Assembly: GCF_000439085.1 (NCBI RefSeq)
Contig: NZ_AUUA01000008.1
Span: 1 to 64,000, forward strand
Direction: 5' to 3'
DNA: 64,000 nucleotides
Source of the DNA: Leminorella grimontii ATCC 33999 = DSM 5078
GTDB lineage: Bacteria > Pseudomonadota > Gammaproteobacteria > Enterobacterales > Enterobacteriaceae
The notes beneath the pieces were generated by a model. That model saw nothing but the letters and a program-made list of their open reading frames with translations, searched no databases and had not been told where the DNA came from. Both the position numbers and the translations under genes were made by a program. Below are positions 8,404 through 16,617 of the stretch, in pieces; position 1 is the stretch's first letter, and each line of letters opens with the position of its first letter.

Positions 8404-9315
8404 ATGCAGAATAAAGACTATTCCGTTTGTATCGTAGGGCTGGGTTCAATGGGCATGGGTGCGGCGCAGTCCTGTATTCGCGCGGGGCTAACGACCTACG
8501 GCGCCGATATTAATCCGGTTGCGCTGGAGCAGCTTAAGCAGCAGGGCGCAAAAGAGACGGCGACCAGCGCTCAGGCGTTTGCCGATAAGCTGGACGCCGT
8601 GCTGTTGCTGGTCGTCAATGCCGTACAGGTGAAAAAGATCCTGTTTGGCGAGAGCGGTCTGGCTCAGCACCTGAAGGCCGGTACGCCGGTGATGGTTTCT
8701 TCTACCATTTCCGCTGCGGACGCCAAGGAAATTGAGAAAGGCCTGGCCGAATTCGGGTTAAACATGCTGGACGCGCCGGTTTCCGGCGGCGCAGTGAAGG
8801 CCGCTGCGGGTGAAATGACCGTGATGGCTTCCGGAGCCGAACAGACTTTCAGCCAGCTGGCTCCGGTGCTGGACGCCGTTGCGGGCAAGGTGTATCGCGT
8901 TGGTGAAGAGATTGGCCTGGGCGCAACGGTGAAAATCGTTCACCAGCTGCTGGCCGGGGTTCACATCGCTGCTGGCGCTGAGGCAATGGCGCTGGCCGCG
9001 CGGGCGGGCATTCCTCTGGACGTCATGTACGACGTGGTTACCAACGCCGCCGGCAACTCCTGGATGTTTGAAAACCGCATGCGTCACGTGGTCGACGGCG
9101 ATTACTCGCCCAAGTCGGCGGTAGACATTTTTGTTAAGGACCTGGGGCTGGTGGCCGACACCGCCAAATCTCTGCACTTCCCGCTGCCTTTAGCCTCCAC
9201 TGCGCTAAACATGTTTACCGAGGCCAGCAACGCCGGCTTTGGCAGAGAAGACGACAGTGCCGTTATCAAGATTTTCTCCGGCATCGAGCTGCCGAAGGGT
9301 AAGGAGAACGCATAA
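8404..9315 (+). CDS. ltnD: L-threonate 2-dehydrogenase (YgbJ)
   Basis: The 303-residue protein is a beta-hydroxyacid dehydrogenase with the NAD-binding motif GLGSMG (12-17), the substrate motif DAPVSGG (123-129) and the catalytic lysine Lys177 in GATVKIVHQ. In the established pathway LtnD oxidises L-threonate to 2-oxo-tetronate. GGAG six bases before the ATG at 8404 fixes this start; an in-frame TTG at 8386 lacks a ribosome site. It is the first gene of a five-gene operon and its stop codon overlaps the otnK start by one base. Confidence 0.92.
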   Translation: MQNKDYSVCIVGLGSMGMGAAQSCIRAGLTTYGADINPVALEQLKQQGAKETATSAQAFADKLDAVLLLVVNAVQVKKILFGESGLAQHLKAGTPVMVSSTISAADAKEIEKGLAEFGLNMLDAPVSGGAVKAAAGEMTVMASGAEQTFSQLAPVLDAVAGKVYRVGEEIGLGATVKIVHQLLAGVHIAAGAEAMALAARAGIPLDVMYDVVTNAAGNSWMFENRMRHVVDGDYSPKSAVDIFVKDLGLVADTAKSLHFPLPLASTALNMFTEASNAGFGREDDSAVIKIFSGIELPKGKENA

Positions 9316-10595
9316 TGTTGCTAGGCGTTATTGCAGACGACTTCACGGGAGCGACCGATATCGCCAGCTTCCTGGTGGAGAACGGCCTGTCCACCGTTCA
9401 GCTTAACGGCGTTCCCGCAGACGACGTAACCGTCGACACGCAGGCGGTGGTTATCAGCCTGAAGTCCCGCTCCTGCCCGGTTGAAGAGGCGGTGGAGCAA
9501 TCGCTGGCCGCGTTGTCGTGGCTTAAGCGTCAGGGCTGCCGTCAGTTCTATTTCAAATACTGCTCAACCTTCGACAGTACGCCGAAGGGCAACATCGGGC
9601 CGGTAACGGACGCCCTGTTAAACGCGCTGGGCGAGACGCAGACGGTCATCTCTCCCGCACTGCCGGTTAACGGGCGTACGGTTTATCAAGGCTACCTGTT
9701 CGTGATGGGGCAGCTGTTGTCGGAGTCCGGCATGCGCAACCATCCGGTGACGCCGATGACGGACAGCAGCCTGCTGTGCCTGATGGAAGCGCAGGCTCAG
9801 GGCAAGTGCGGCCTGGTGACGGCGTCGGATCTCGACCTCGGCGCGCAGGCGGTGAAGCAAAAGCTGGCTGCGTTGGCGGAAGAAGGAAAGCGCTACGTGG
9901 TGCTGGACGCGCTGAGCGAACGGCACCTGCTGGTGCAGGGCGAGGCGGTCAAGTCGATGAAGCTTGTGACCGGCGGTTCCGGTCTGGCTATCGGCATCGC
10001 CAGGCAGTGGGCGGTGGTAGAAGAGGCTGGGCAGGGAGCGTCTAACGCCAAGCTCGCCGGTGCGCCGCAGGGCAAAAAGGCGGTGGTGCTGTCCGGTTCC
10101 TGTTCGACGATGACCAACCTTCAGGTTGAGCGCTATCGCCAGCAGGCGGCGTCAAAGGCGATTAACGTGGAGCGTTGCGTCGCGTCGGATTCGGAGCGAG
10201 CGACTTACGCTGCGGAGCTGGCCCGCTGGGTTGAAGAGAATGCTGACGGCAAGCTTGCGCCGATGCTTTACGCTACGGCACAGCCGGAAACGCTGAAGCT
10301 TATCCAGCAGAAGTACGGCGCGCAGGCGTCAAGCCATGCGGTTGAGCATCTGTTTTCCGACGTCGTCTCCCTGCTTCACAAGGCTGGCTTTAGCCGCTTT
10401 ATCGTTGCGGGCGGAGAAACGTCAGGGGTTGTTACCCAATCTTTAAACATTCACGGTTTTCACATTGGCCCCTGCATTTCCCCCGGCGTGCCTTGGGTGC
10501 GGGCGACGGAGCAGCCCGTCTCTCTGGCGCTGAAGTCCGGTAACTTCGGAGATGAAAACTTCTTTGCCAGAGCACAGCTGGAGTTTCCCGTATGA
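9315..10595 (+). CDS. otnK: 3-oxo-tetronate kinase (YgbK, DUF1537)
   Basis: The 426-residue DUF1537 kinase opens with GVIADDFTGATDIASFL and carries the C-terminal nucleotide-binding signature VAGGETSGVV (about 370). In the known pathway OtnK phosphorylates 3-oxo-tetronate with ATP, after LtnD and OtnI have acted, giving 3-oxo-tetronate 4-phosphate for OtnC. It differs clearly from the DUF1537 kinase at 2368, so the two are specialised paralogues and not a recent duplication. A strong AAGGAG site lies inside the end of ltnD; it overlaps otnC by four bases. Confidence 0.92.
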   Translation: MLLGVIADDFTGATDIASFLVENGLSTVQLNGVPADDVTVDTQAVVISLKSRSCPVEEAVEQSLAALSWLKRQGCRQFYFKYCSTFDSTPKGNIGPVTDALLNALGETQTVISPALPVNGRTVYQGYLFVMGQLLSESGMRNHPVTPMTDSSLLCLMEAQAQGKCGLVTASDLDLGAQAVKQKLAALAEEGKRYVVLDALSERHLLVQGEAVKSMKLVTGGSGLAIGIARQWAVVEEAGQGASNAKLAGAPQGKKAVVLSGSCSTMTNLQVERYRQQAASKAINVERCVASDSERATYAAELARWVEENADGKLAPMLYATAQPETLKLIQQKYGAQASSHAVEHLFSDVVSLLHKAGFSRFIVAGGETSGVVTQSLNIHGFHIGPCISPGVPWVRATEQPVSLALKSGNFGDENFFARAQLEFPV

Positions 10596-11236
10596 GTGAA
10601 AAGACGTTAATTCAAGCAGAGCTTGAGGCGCGCGAAGCCATGGTCCGCCTGGGCGCCTCTTTGTTCCAACGCGGCTACGCGACGGGCTCTGCCGGCAACC
10701 TTTCCATGCTGCTGCCCGACGACACGCTGCTGGCGACGCCGACCGGCTCCTGTCTGGGGGAGCTTAACGCCGACCGGCTCTCCAAGGTGGGGCTGGACGG
10801 AACGTTGATTTCAGGCGATAAGCCGTCAAAAGAGGTCAGCTTTCACCTGTCCTTATATCTCAACAATCCGGAGTGTAAGGCGGTCGTCCACCTGCACAGC
10901 ACCTATTTGACGGCGCTGTCCTGCTTGGAAGATCTCAATATGGAAAACGCCATCCGCCCGTTTACCCCCTACGTGGTGATGAGAATGGGGAAAGTCCCGG
11001 TGGTGCCTTACTACCGTCCTGGCGATCGGCGGATTGGCGAAGATCTCGCCAAGCTGGCTAACGGCAACCGGGCCTTTCTGTTAGCCAACCACGGCGCGGT
11101 TACGCTGGGGCGCTCCCTGCGCGACGCCTCGGATAACTATGAAGAGCTGGAAGAGACGGCAAAGCTGATATTTACGCTGGGCGATCGTCGCATCCGCTAT
11201 TTGTCTGAAGAACAACTTGCCGAATTACGGAGATAA
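10592..11236 (+). CDS. otnC: 3-oxo-tetronate 4-phosphate decarboxylase (YgbL, class II aldolase family)
   Basis: The 214-residue protein belongs to the class II aldolase/adducin family. Metal ligands His100 and His102 (VVHLHST) and His167 (LANHGAV) are present, with Glu81 in the catalytic position (SKEVSFH). OtnC decarboxylates 3-oxo-tetronate 4-phosphate to dihydroxyacetone phosphate, which enters glycolysis. Its start overlaps the otnK stop (ATGA), so translation is coupled. Confidence 0.92.
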   Translation: MSEKTLIQAELEAREAMVRLGASLFQRGYATGSAGNLSMLLPDDTLLATPTGSCLGELNADRLSKVGLDGTLISGDKPSKEVSFHLSLYLNNPECKAVVHLHSTYLTALSCLEDLNMENAIRPFTPYVVMRMGKVPVVPYYRPGDRRIGEDLAKLANGNRAFLLANHGAVTLGRSLRDASDNYEELEETAKLIFTLGDRRIRYLSEEQLAELRR

Positions 11237-11239
11237 ACC

Positions 11240-12016
11240 ATGCCGAAGTTTGCTGCCAATTTATCAATGATGTTTAACGAACTGCCGTTTCTGGACAGGT
11301 TTGAAGCGGCGGCCAAGGCCGGCTTCAAGGCGGTCGAGTTTCTGTTTCCCTATGAATACCCGGCGGAGCAGCTTGCCGAAAAGCTGAAGCAGAATGGGCT
11401 TAAGCAGGTGCTGTTCAATACCGCGCCCGGCAACGTCGCCGCAGGCGAGTGGGGGCTTACCGCGCTGCCCGGCCGCGAGCGCGAGGCGCGTGAAGATATT
11501 GACCGCGCGCTGGAATACGCCATTGCGCTCGGCTGCCCTAACGTACACGTGATGGCGGGCGTAGTGCCCGAAGGCGTAGACCGCCTGGCCTGCCGCCAAA
11601 CGTTTATTGAAAACGTTCGCTACGCGGCGGACCGCTTTGCGCCGCACGGCATAAACGTGCTGATTGAAGCGCTTAGCCCGCCGATTAAGCCTAACTATTT
11701 GTTCAGCAGCCAGCATCAGGCGCTGGCGCTAATTGAGGAAATAAATAAGCCCAACGCTTTCGTTCAGCTGGACTTTTTCCACGCCCAACTGGTTGACGGC
11801 AACGTAACGGATATTATTCAGTCGATGGCCCGCCGCTACGGGCATATTCAGATCGCTTCAGTGCCGGAGCGCCACGAGCCGGACAGCGGAGAGCTGGACT
11901 ACGGCTGGATTTTCAACAAATTGGATGAAGTTGGCTATCAGGGCTGGGTAGGCTGTGAATACAAGCCGCGCGGCGAAACGACGGCGGGGCTTGGCTGGGT
12001 GAAGCCTTATTTATAG
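11240..12016 (+). CDS. otnI: 2-oxo-tetronate isomerase (YgbM, hydroxypyruvate isomerase family)
   Basis: The 258-residue TIM-barrel protein opens with [19 protein letters not shown] and contains LIEALSPPI and [10 protein letters not shown] with the acidic and histidine residues expected of the xylose-isomerase-like metal site, plus GCEYKPRG near the C-terminus. OtnI interconverts 2-oxo- and 3-oxo-tetronate, linking LtnD to OtnK. It starts three bases after the otnC stop, preceded by ACGGAGA. Confidence 0.9.
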   Translation: MPKFAANLSMMFNELPFLDRFEAAAKAGFKAVEFLFPYEYPAEQLAEKLKQNGLKQVLFNTAPGNVAAGEWGLTALPGREREAREDIDRALEYAIALGCPNVHVMAGVVPEGVDRLACRQTFIENVRYAADRFAPHGINVLIEALSPPIKPNYLFSSQHQALALIEEINKPNAFVQLDFFHAQLVDGNVTDIIQSMARRYGHIQIASVPERHEPDSGELDYGWIFNKLDEVGYQGWVGCEYKPRGETTAGLGWVKPYL

Positions 12017-12099
12017 TACTGATTTTTATATTGAGATGTAGCACTGAAATAAAGTTCGTAAAGTCCGTATAGAAACGAATTTATAAAAAAAAGAAACCC

Positions 12100-12127
12100 A
12101 CCGCGTCGATGTAAAAATCGATGCGGT
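12100..12127. promoter_or_regulatory. Hairpin between otnI and gntP
   Basis: An 11-bp stem (ACCGCGTCGAT / ATCGATGCGGT, one G-T wobble) with a 6-base loop lies in the 142-base gap. There is no T tract, so it looks like an mRNA-stabilising or attenuating hairpin, not a full terminator. Confidence 0.5.
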
Positions 12128-12158
12128 ACCCTACTTTTACCTATTAAAGGGTCTAACC

Positions 12159-13529
12159 ATGTCGACAATTGCACTGTTAACGATAGCGGCCTTGGGCGTG
12201 CTCTTGCTCCTGCTGCTAGTGATTAAAGCGAAAGTTCAACCGTTTGTAGCGCTGCTGATGGTCAGCCTGTTCGTTGCGCTGGCCAGCGGCATTCCTACCG
12301 GCGAAGTCATGAAGGTCATGACCGCGGGCATGGGTGGCGTTCTTGGCTCGATTACCATCATTATCGGCCTGGGCGCGATGCTTGGTCGAATGATCGAACA
12401 CTCCGGCGGCGCTGAATCACTGGCCAGCTATTTCAGCAAAAAATTAGGGCCAAAGCGTACCGTCGCCGCGCTGACTATCGCGGCCTTTATTCTCGGGATC
12501 CCGGTATTCTTTGACGTTGGCTTTATCATTCTGGCGCCGATTATTTACGGTTTCGCCAAGGTAGCCAAGGTTTCTCCGCTGAAGTTTGGCCTGCCGATGG
12601 CCGGCGTCATGCTGACGGTGCACGTTGCGCTGCCGCCGCATCCGGGGCCGGTCGCCGCCGCGGGGCTCTTGAGCGCCGACGTGGGCTGGCTCACAATTAT
12701 CGGGCTGCTGATTTCTATTCCGGTCGGCGTTATCGGCTACTTTGTCGCCCAGCGCCTTAACCGTAAAAACTATGCGATGTCGGTCGAAGTGCTGGAGCAG
12801 CTTCAGCTGGCGGCTCCGGAACCTGCGCCGGAAAACAGCGCGCCGATTACCGATCGCATGAATCCTCCGGGGGCGTTTTTAATCTCTGCGCTTATCATCA
12901 TTCCTATCGCCATTATTATGATGGGTACCGTGTCCGCTACGGTGATGCCGGCCGGTTCGCCGATAAGAGACTTCTTCACGCTGGTCGGCTCTCCGGGCTT
13001 GGCGCTGATGATTGCGCTGGTGCTGGCGTTCTACTTCCTGGCGGTTCGCCGCGGCTGGAGCATGCAGCATGCCAGCGACGTCATGGGCGGCGCGCTGCCG
13101 ACGGCGGCGGTGGTTATCATGGTGACCGGTGCGGGCGGCGTGTTTGGTAAAGTGCTGGTGGAGTCCGGCGTGGGCAAGGCGCTGGCCGACGTGCTGATGA
13201 CCATCGGGCTGCCGCTGATTCCTGCCGCGTTCATCATCTCTCTGGCGCTGCGTGCGTCGCAGGGCTCGGCGACGGTAGCTATTCTGACCACCGGCGGTCT
13301 GCTGTCAGAGGCGGTGGTGGGACTAAACCATATTCAACTGGTGCTGGTCACGCTGTCCATGTGCTTCGGCGGCTTGGGTCTGTCGCACATTAACGACTCC
13401 GGTTTCTGGATCGTCACCAAGTACCTGGGGCTTTCCGTCGCAGACGGCCTGAAGACCTGGACGGTGTTGACGACGGTGCTGGGGGTGAGCGGGTTTGCGT
13501 TTACCTGGCTGCTGTGGCTGGTGGTGTAG
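12159..13529 (+). CDS. ygbN: GntP-family permease (YgbN)
   Basis: The 456-residue membrane protein has about 12 hydrophobic segments. GntP hallmarks are GMGGVLGSITIIIGLGAMLG (about 56), IPVFFDVGFIIL, VHVALPPHPGPVAAA and the near-C-terminal GLSHINDSGFW. It ends the ltnD operon and presumably imports L-threonate or a related tetronate. The other GntP protein (4857) has different loop sequences (FQVG where this has FDVG), as expected of transporters for different substrates. Confidence 0.9.
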   Translation: MSTIALLTIAALGVLLLLLLVIKAKVQPFVALLMVSLFVALASGIPTGEVMKVMTAGMGGVLGSITIIIGLGAMLGRMIEHSGGAESLASYFSKKLGPKRTVAALTIAAFILGIPVFFDVGFIILAPIIYGFAKVAKVSPLKFGLPMAGVMLTVHVALPPHPGPVAAAGLLSADVGWLTIIGLLISIPVGVIGYFVAQRLNRKNYAMSVEVLEQLQLAAPEPAPENSAPITDRMNPPGAFLISALIIIPIAIIMMGTVSATVMPAGSPIRDFFTLVGSPGLALMIALVLAFYFLAVRRGWSMQHASDVMGGALPTAAVVIMVTGAGGVFGKVLVESGVGKALADVLMTIGLPLIPAAFIISLALRASQGSATVAILTTGGLLSEAVVGLNHIQLVLVTLSMCFGGLGLSHINDSGFWIVTKYLGLSVADGLKTWTVLTTVLGVSGFAFTWLLWLVV

Positions 13530-13543
13530 GGTTGAGGTTGGAC

Positions 13544-13574
13544 CATAGCTACCCGCATCGCGGGTAGCTATGGT
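13544..13574. repeat. Perfect hairpin, first copy of a local palindrome family
   Basis: A perfect 14-bp stem (CCATAGCTACCCGC and its complement) with loop ATC follows the permease stop by 14 bases. There is no T tract. A shorter relative with the core ACCCGC-GAT-GCGGGT and the same GCTATG edge occurs at 14467. It may stabilise the 3' end of the ygbN transcript. Confidence 0.65.
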
Positions 13575-13692
13575 TGCATTATGCTTTCCAGAGTTCATAC
13601 ATCAGAGGCTGGTTGACGGACTTCCAGAGGCTGATAATTTCACCCCATCAAGGCGCGGATTTCTTCGGACCTGCGCGCTAAAGTTAGTACCG

Positions 13693-13720
13693 GAAAAGCC
13701 ACCTTCAGGGTGGCTTTTCT
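13693..13720 (+). terminator. Rho-independent-like hairpin
   Basis: An 11-bp stem pairs GAAAAGCCACC (13693-13703) with GGTGGCTTTTC (13709-13719) around TTCAG. It works in either direction and probably ends the ltnD-ygbN transcript. It also lies just beyond a SymE-like remnant on the minus strand. Confidence 0.6.
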
Positions 13721-13756
13721 CGTTTGGAGGGACGACCCCTTTTTCCTTAAAGCGAA

Positions 13757-13801
13757 CTAAGCGCTCTCCTTCATCACCTTTTCCGCCTCTTTACGCTGCC
13801 A
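13757..13801 (-). pseudogene. Probable remnant of a SymE-like gene, 3' end only
   Basis: The 27 bases at 13766-13792 match 14539-14565, the 3' end of the intact symE-like gene, at 25 of 27 positions. The minus-strand frame reads RKEAEKVMKESA then stop, against VKEAVKVMKEGVLSEL in the intact gene. Upstream the similarity is lost at the position where the 13856 gene and its leader begin. This suggests a second, decayed symE copy. The match is short. Confidence 0.4.
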
Positions 13802-13855
13802 TATTTCTGGTGTATAAGACCGCCAATTATCGTTCAATATAAAAGGAATTAAGTT

Positions 13856-14410
13856 ATGAGCGAACCCTCATCGTTCTTTCTGCATGTACATATCACAGAG
13901 GAAAACCTGGAACAGTATTTTGCCTCTCCTGCAAAAGATGTTGCTGATTATACGGACTGGACTGCATGGTTTAGTGAAAAGAAAAGAATGTATGGCGATC
14001 CAGTGAAAATGCTTAATGAGCTGAAGGGGTGTAACGCGGGAAGCAGCCGGGATAATATTTATGCGGAACACATCAATTACGATAAAGAAAAGCAGATCCT
14101 CACTATGGATCATATCTTCTTAGGTGAGAATTTTGGTATCTATATGCCATTAACGACCTGTCTGCGAGGTCTGGAGAGCTATATTACCCCTGCGACGCAA
14201 AATAACTTTTTGGTCATCTACCCATACTGGTGGGGAGGTGGGGCACAAGGGCTATCACCGGAGACGAGTATTTATCTGGAGTTTGCTGACGGCCACAGTC
14301 ACCTTCTGTCAAAAACCCGCGAAGAAAATATCGCCATTGCCCAAGCATTTTTTGACGAGTACGGGGAAGAGTTGGCAAGGGAACTATATGATAAACAGGG
14401 ATATATTTAA
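13856..14410 (+). CDS. Uncharacterised 184-residue protein
   Basis: I do not recognise the family. It is an acidic soluble protein without signal peptide or membrane segment, rich in aromatic residues (for example IYPYWWGGGAQG at about 121-132). The ATG has AAAAGGAA eight bases upstream. Codon use is more AT-rich than in the flanking operons. It sits between a SymE remnant and an intact SymE-like gene, so it lies in a patch of exchangeable DNA. Size and acidity would fit an immunity-type protein, but nothing confirms this. Confidence 0.7.
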   Translation: MSEPSSFFLHVHITEENLEQYFASPAKDVADYTDWTAWFSEKKRMYGDPVKMLNELKGCNAGSSRDNIYAEHINYDKEKQILTMDHIFLGENFGIYMPLTTCLRGLESYITPATQNNFLVIYPYWWGGGAQGLSPETSIYLEFADGHSHLLSKTREENIAIAQAFFDEYGEELARELYDKQGYI

Positions 14411-14466
14411 ACTTTCGTATACCCGATAGCTGTAGTGTTTATTTGAGACTTTATCAGCAATCTTAA

Positions 14467-14495
14467 CCACCCGCGATGCGGGTGGCTATGTTTTT
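14467..14495 (+). terminator. Hairpin terminator after the 184-residue gene
   Basis: An 8-bp stem CCACCCGC/GCGGGTGG with loop GAT, followed by CTATG and five T residues. It is a shorter relative of the palindrome at 13544 and separates the plus-strand gene from the convergent symE-like gene. Confidence 0.6.
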
Positions 14496-14517
14496 GGGGA
14501 CGAACTCTTCCCCTTCT

Positions 14518-14817
14518 TCACAACTCGCTAAGCACCCCCTCCTTCATCACCTTCACCGCCTCTTTCACCTGCTTAAGCTGGGTACGCAGCTCGTGTACTT
14601 CATCGTTATCGGGAATGAGCACAATGCAGTCGTCGGCAATCTTGACCGTCACGCCGACTCCGGTGTCGAAGCCGGCCTCTCTGAGCCATTTCCCGCCTAG
14701 GTTTATGGCGGGCGTGCTGGTATCGCCCTGATTGGGGACGTAGCCGACGGTGTAGCGGCGCTGGGTTTTAGCGGGTTTCTCGGATGAGGGGTGAGTCTGG
14801 GTAGGGATCGTAGCCAT
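14518..14817 (-). CDS. SymE-family toxin-like protein
   Basis: The 99-residue protein matches the SymE layout: a variable N-terminus, then YTVGYVPNQGD..TPAINLGGKWLREAGFDTGVGVTVKIADDCIVLIPD, a swapped-hairpin (AbrB-like) fold, and a short helical C-terminus. In E. coli, SymE is an SOS-induced toxin whose mRNA is held back by the antisense RNA SymR. The ATG at 14817 has GGAGG eight bases upstream; the frame stays open for 53 codons further but without recognisable SymE sequence. A TATAAT motif on this strand lies at 14843-14848. No antisense RNA could be confirmed by eye. Confidence 0.8.
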   Translation of the reverse strand: MATIPTQTHPSSEKPAKTQRRYTVGYVPNQGDTSTPAINLGGKWLREAGFDTGVGVTVKIADDCIVLIPDNDEVHELRTQLKQVKEAVKVMKEGVLSEL

Positions 14818-14869
14818 AGGGGCAGCCTCCAACAAGTCGTCAATTATACCGCCATCGGAAATGCTAATT

Positions 14870-15067
14870 TCACGGGTGGCGGAACCGGACGGAGTTAGCA
14901 TTACCGGCCTTGTTGGACACCGGCGCGTCTTGCGACGCCACCGTCCGGCTCGCCATAGGAGTGTAGCCGTGTGCACGACATAAGAAAAGCGCAGATGCGC
15001 CGCTATGTCGCCAACAAGAGAATTTCAGGATGCTAAGCCCGGCGCCTGAATTTGCAGGCGCGGGCAA
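14870..15067 (-). CDS. Small Ash/Icd-like ORF upstream of symE (doubtful)
   Basis: A 65-residue frame ends about 50 bases before the symE-like start. The segments SRAHGYTPMASRT-like and VSNKAGNANSVRF (near the C-terminus) recall small proteins annotated as Ash-like or Icd-like in enterobacterial accessory DNA. I report it from memory of the motif and not from a search. No convincing ribosome site was seen. It may instead be a conserved leader RNA of the symE-like gene. Confidence 0.3.
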   Translation of the reverse strand: MPAPANSGAGLSILKFSCWRHSGASALFLCRAHGYTPMASRTVASQDAPVSNKAGNANSVRFRHP

Positions 15068-15417
15068 AAGATACCGCTATCGATAACGGGCGGCAAGCGA
15101 TTTTATTAAGGGAAACAAGGCGTAATGCCAATATTGGAATACGCCTCGCAAAATTCGATAAGATGGTTGAGATACTAGCTCATGGCGCCCGAAATAGATT
15201 CCAACCAACGGTCAATTAAATCGCTTCTTTTAATACATATATAAAGAAGCCCGCTATTCTAATGTCGTCTATCGCCATCTTTTATCCGGGGCAGCAATAT
15301 CGTCATTGAGATCTTTGATGCGGTTTTTTTATTATAGTTTGTGCAAAACGACTCACAGTTTAAAATATCATGAGGATAGTTAATTATAATAAAAAATAAA
15401 GCAGTGCGTTGACACCA
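15068..15417. other. Intergenic region, 350 bp
   Basis: No gene was found. The stretch holds the shared upstream region beyond the small ORF and an imperfect hairpin at 15119-15145 (GGCGTA...CCAATATTGG...TACGCC). The part near 15300-15410 is AT-rich. The minus-strand Sel1 gene ends at its right edge. Confidence 0.6.
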
Positions 15418-16554
15418 TCATCTTTTATTATTTAACACATCACAACTTTTCTGATAACCACCATCGCAGGATGTCTTAAACAATTCTAACGCCTTCTCTC
15501 TGGATTTAGTTATTCCCTGACCATTTTCGTACATTATGCCTAATTGATACATAGCGGCTAACTGATAATCGTTCCCCAAATAGTATTTAGCTCTATTCGA
15601 CAATGTAGTAGAAAGTATTTCATAAAATTGAAATGCTTTTTTATAGTCCTGTTTAAGATAGGGTTCCACCCCATGATAGTAATAATAGGCAATTTGATGA
15701 ATAGCTCTAAAGTGACGCTGTTCAGCTGCCTTTTGTAAATACTTTAGTGCCTTTTCAGTATTCGGTTCATCACGATATGTGTAATATTCATACAAAGAGT
15801 AGGCGGCGTCACTGTTGCCCTGATTATAAGCCTGAATGAAATAGTCACGGCCTTTTTCAGGATCTGATCTTAACCCGTACCCGCCTCTATAATAAATATA
15901 ACCGATTTCATACTGCGCAGAGGCGCTCCCTTGTTTAGCCGCTTTTTCAAGGTAGTAAATTTTCTGATTGAGGTCGGATTTAAGCACTTCGTCGTCAGTA
16001 TACATCCGACTCAGCTTATATGAAGCGTCAGCATTCCCACTATTAGACTGCTGCTCTAACTGTTTTTTATTTTCATTGCGAAATTTATGAAAACCCTCAG
16101 CGGCTTTTTTTAAATCCTGATCCGTTGCATGTTTATCATCATACATTTTACCTAAATTCAGCAATGCCTTATATTCACCTTGTAGTGCTGCTTGTAAGAA
16201 CAAATTTCTGGCAAAATCTATATTTCGTGTTTGCACCCCCTTATTGGAATAATATAGTACGCCCAACCCATTCTGAGCCTGAGGGTTTCCTTTCTCAGAT
16301 GCCTGCTCCCACAATTTCTTTGCCATATGATAATCTTGTGGTACACCTTCACCTGTGTAGTACATTTTCCCCAGATTATATTGTGATTGTATATCCCCCT
16401 GTTTAGCTGCCTGTTGGCAAACTGGTACATTCACCTGGCATTTGTCGTAAGATACATAACTCTCCCAACTTGTCTGTGCATTAACCAGAGGACTTATTAA
16501 AATCACGCCAAATAACGCCAGCTTTAACTGAAATCCTTTTTCTATACTATCCAC
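15418..16554 (-). CDS. Secreted Sel1-repeat protein
   Basis: The 378-residue protein has a signal peptide (LKLALFGVILISPLVNAQ) and about eight Sel1-like repeats, for example SQYNLGKMYYTGEGVPQDY, AQNGLGVLYYSNKGV and SAQYEIGYIYYRGGYG. The helical solenoid is a protein-binding scaffold, expected in the periplasm. The GTG start has AGGGGGA seven bases upstream; no ATG lies near. It is the last gene of a three-gene operon with the FGE-like lipoprotein and a 52-residue protein. Such periplasmic Sel1 and FGE-like pairs are often found beside type VI phospholipase effectors, but none is present here. The gene is clearly more AT-rich than its surroundings. Confidence 0.82.
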   Translation of the reverse strand: MDSIEKGFQLKLALFGVILISPLVNAQTSWESYVSYDKCQVNVPVCQQAAKQGDIQSQYNLGKMYYTGEGVPQDYHMAKKLWEQASEKGNPQAQNGLGVLYYSNKGVQTRNIDFARNLFLQAALQGEYKALLNLGKMYDDKHATDQDLKKAAEGFHKFRNENKKQLEQQSNSGNADASYKLSRMYTDDEVLKSDLNQKIYYLEKAAKQGSASAQYEIGYIYYRGGYGLRSDPEKGRDYFIQAYNQGNSDAAYSLYEYYTYRDEPNTEKALKYLQKAAEQRHFRAIHQIAYYYYHGVEPYLKQDYKKAFQFYEILSTTLSNRAKYYLGNDYQLAAMYQLGIMYENGQGITKSREKALELFKTSCDGGYQKSCDVLNNKR

Positions 16555-16617
16555 CTGTATCCCCCTATATTGAGTAACACTGACAAAAGACTCAACCCAC
16601 TCTTTCTCGCCATAAAA

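Noticed and set aside
13570-13842. 90-residue plus-strand ORF between ygbN and the 184-residue gene
   Set aside because: It crosses a terminator hairpin and the SymE remnant and has no protein-like composition.
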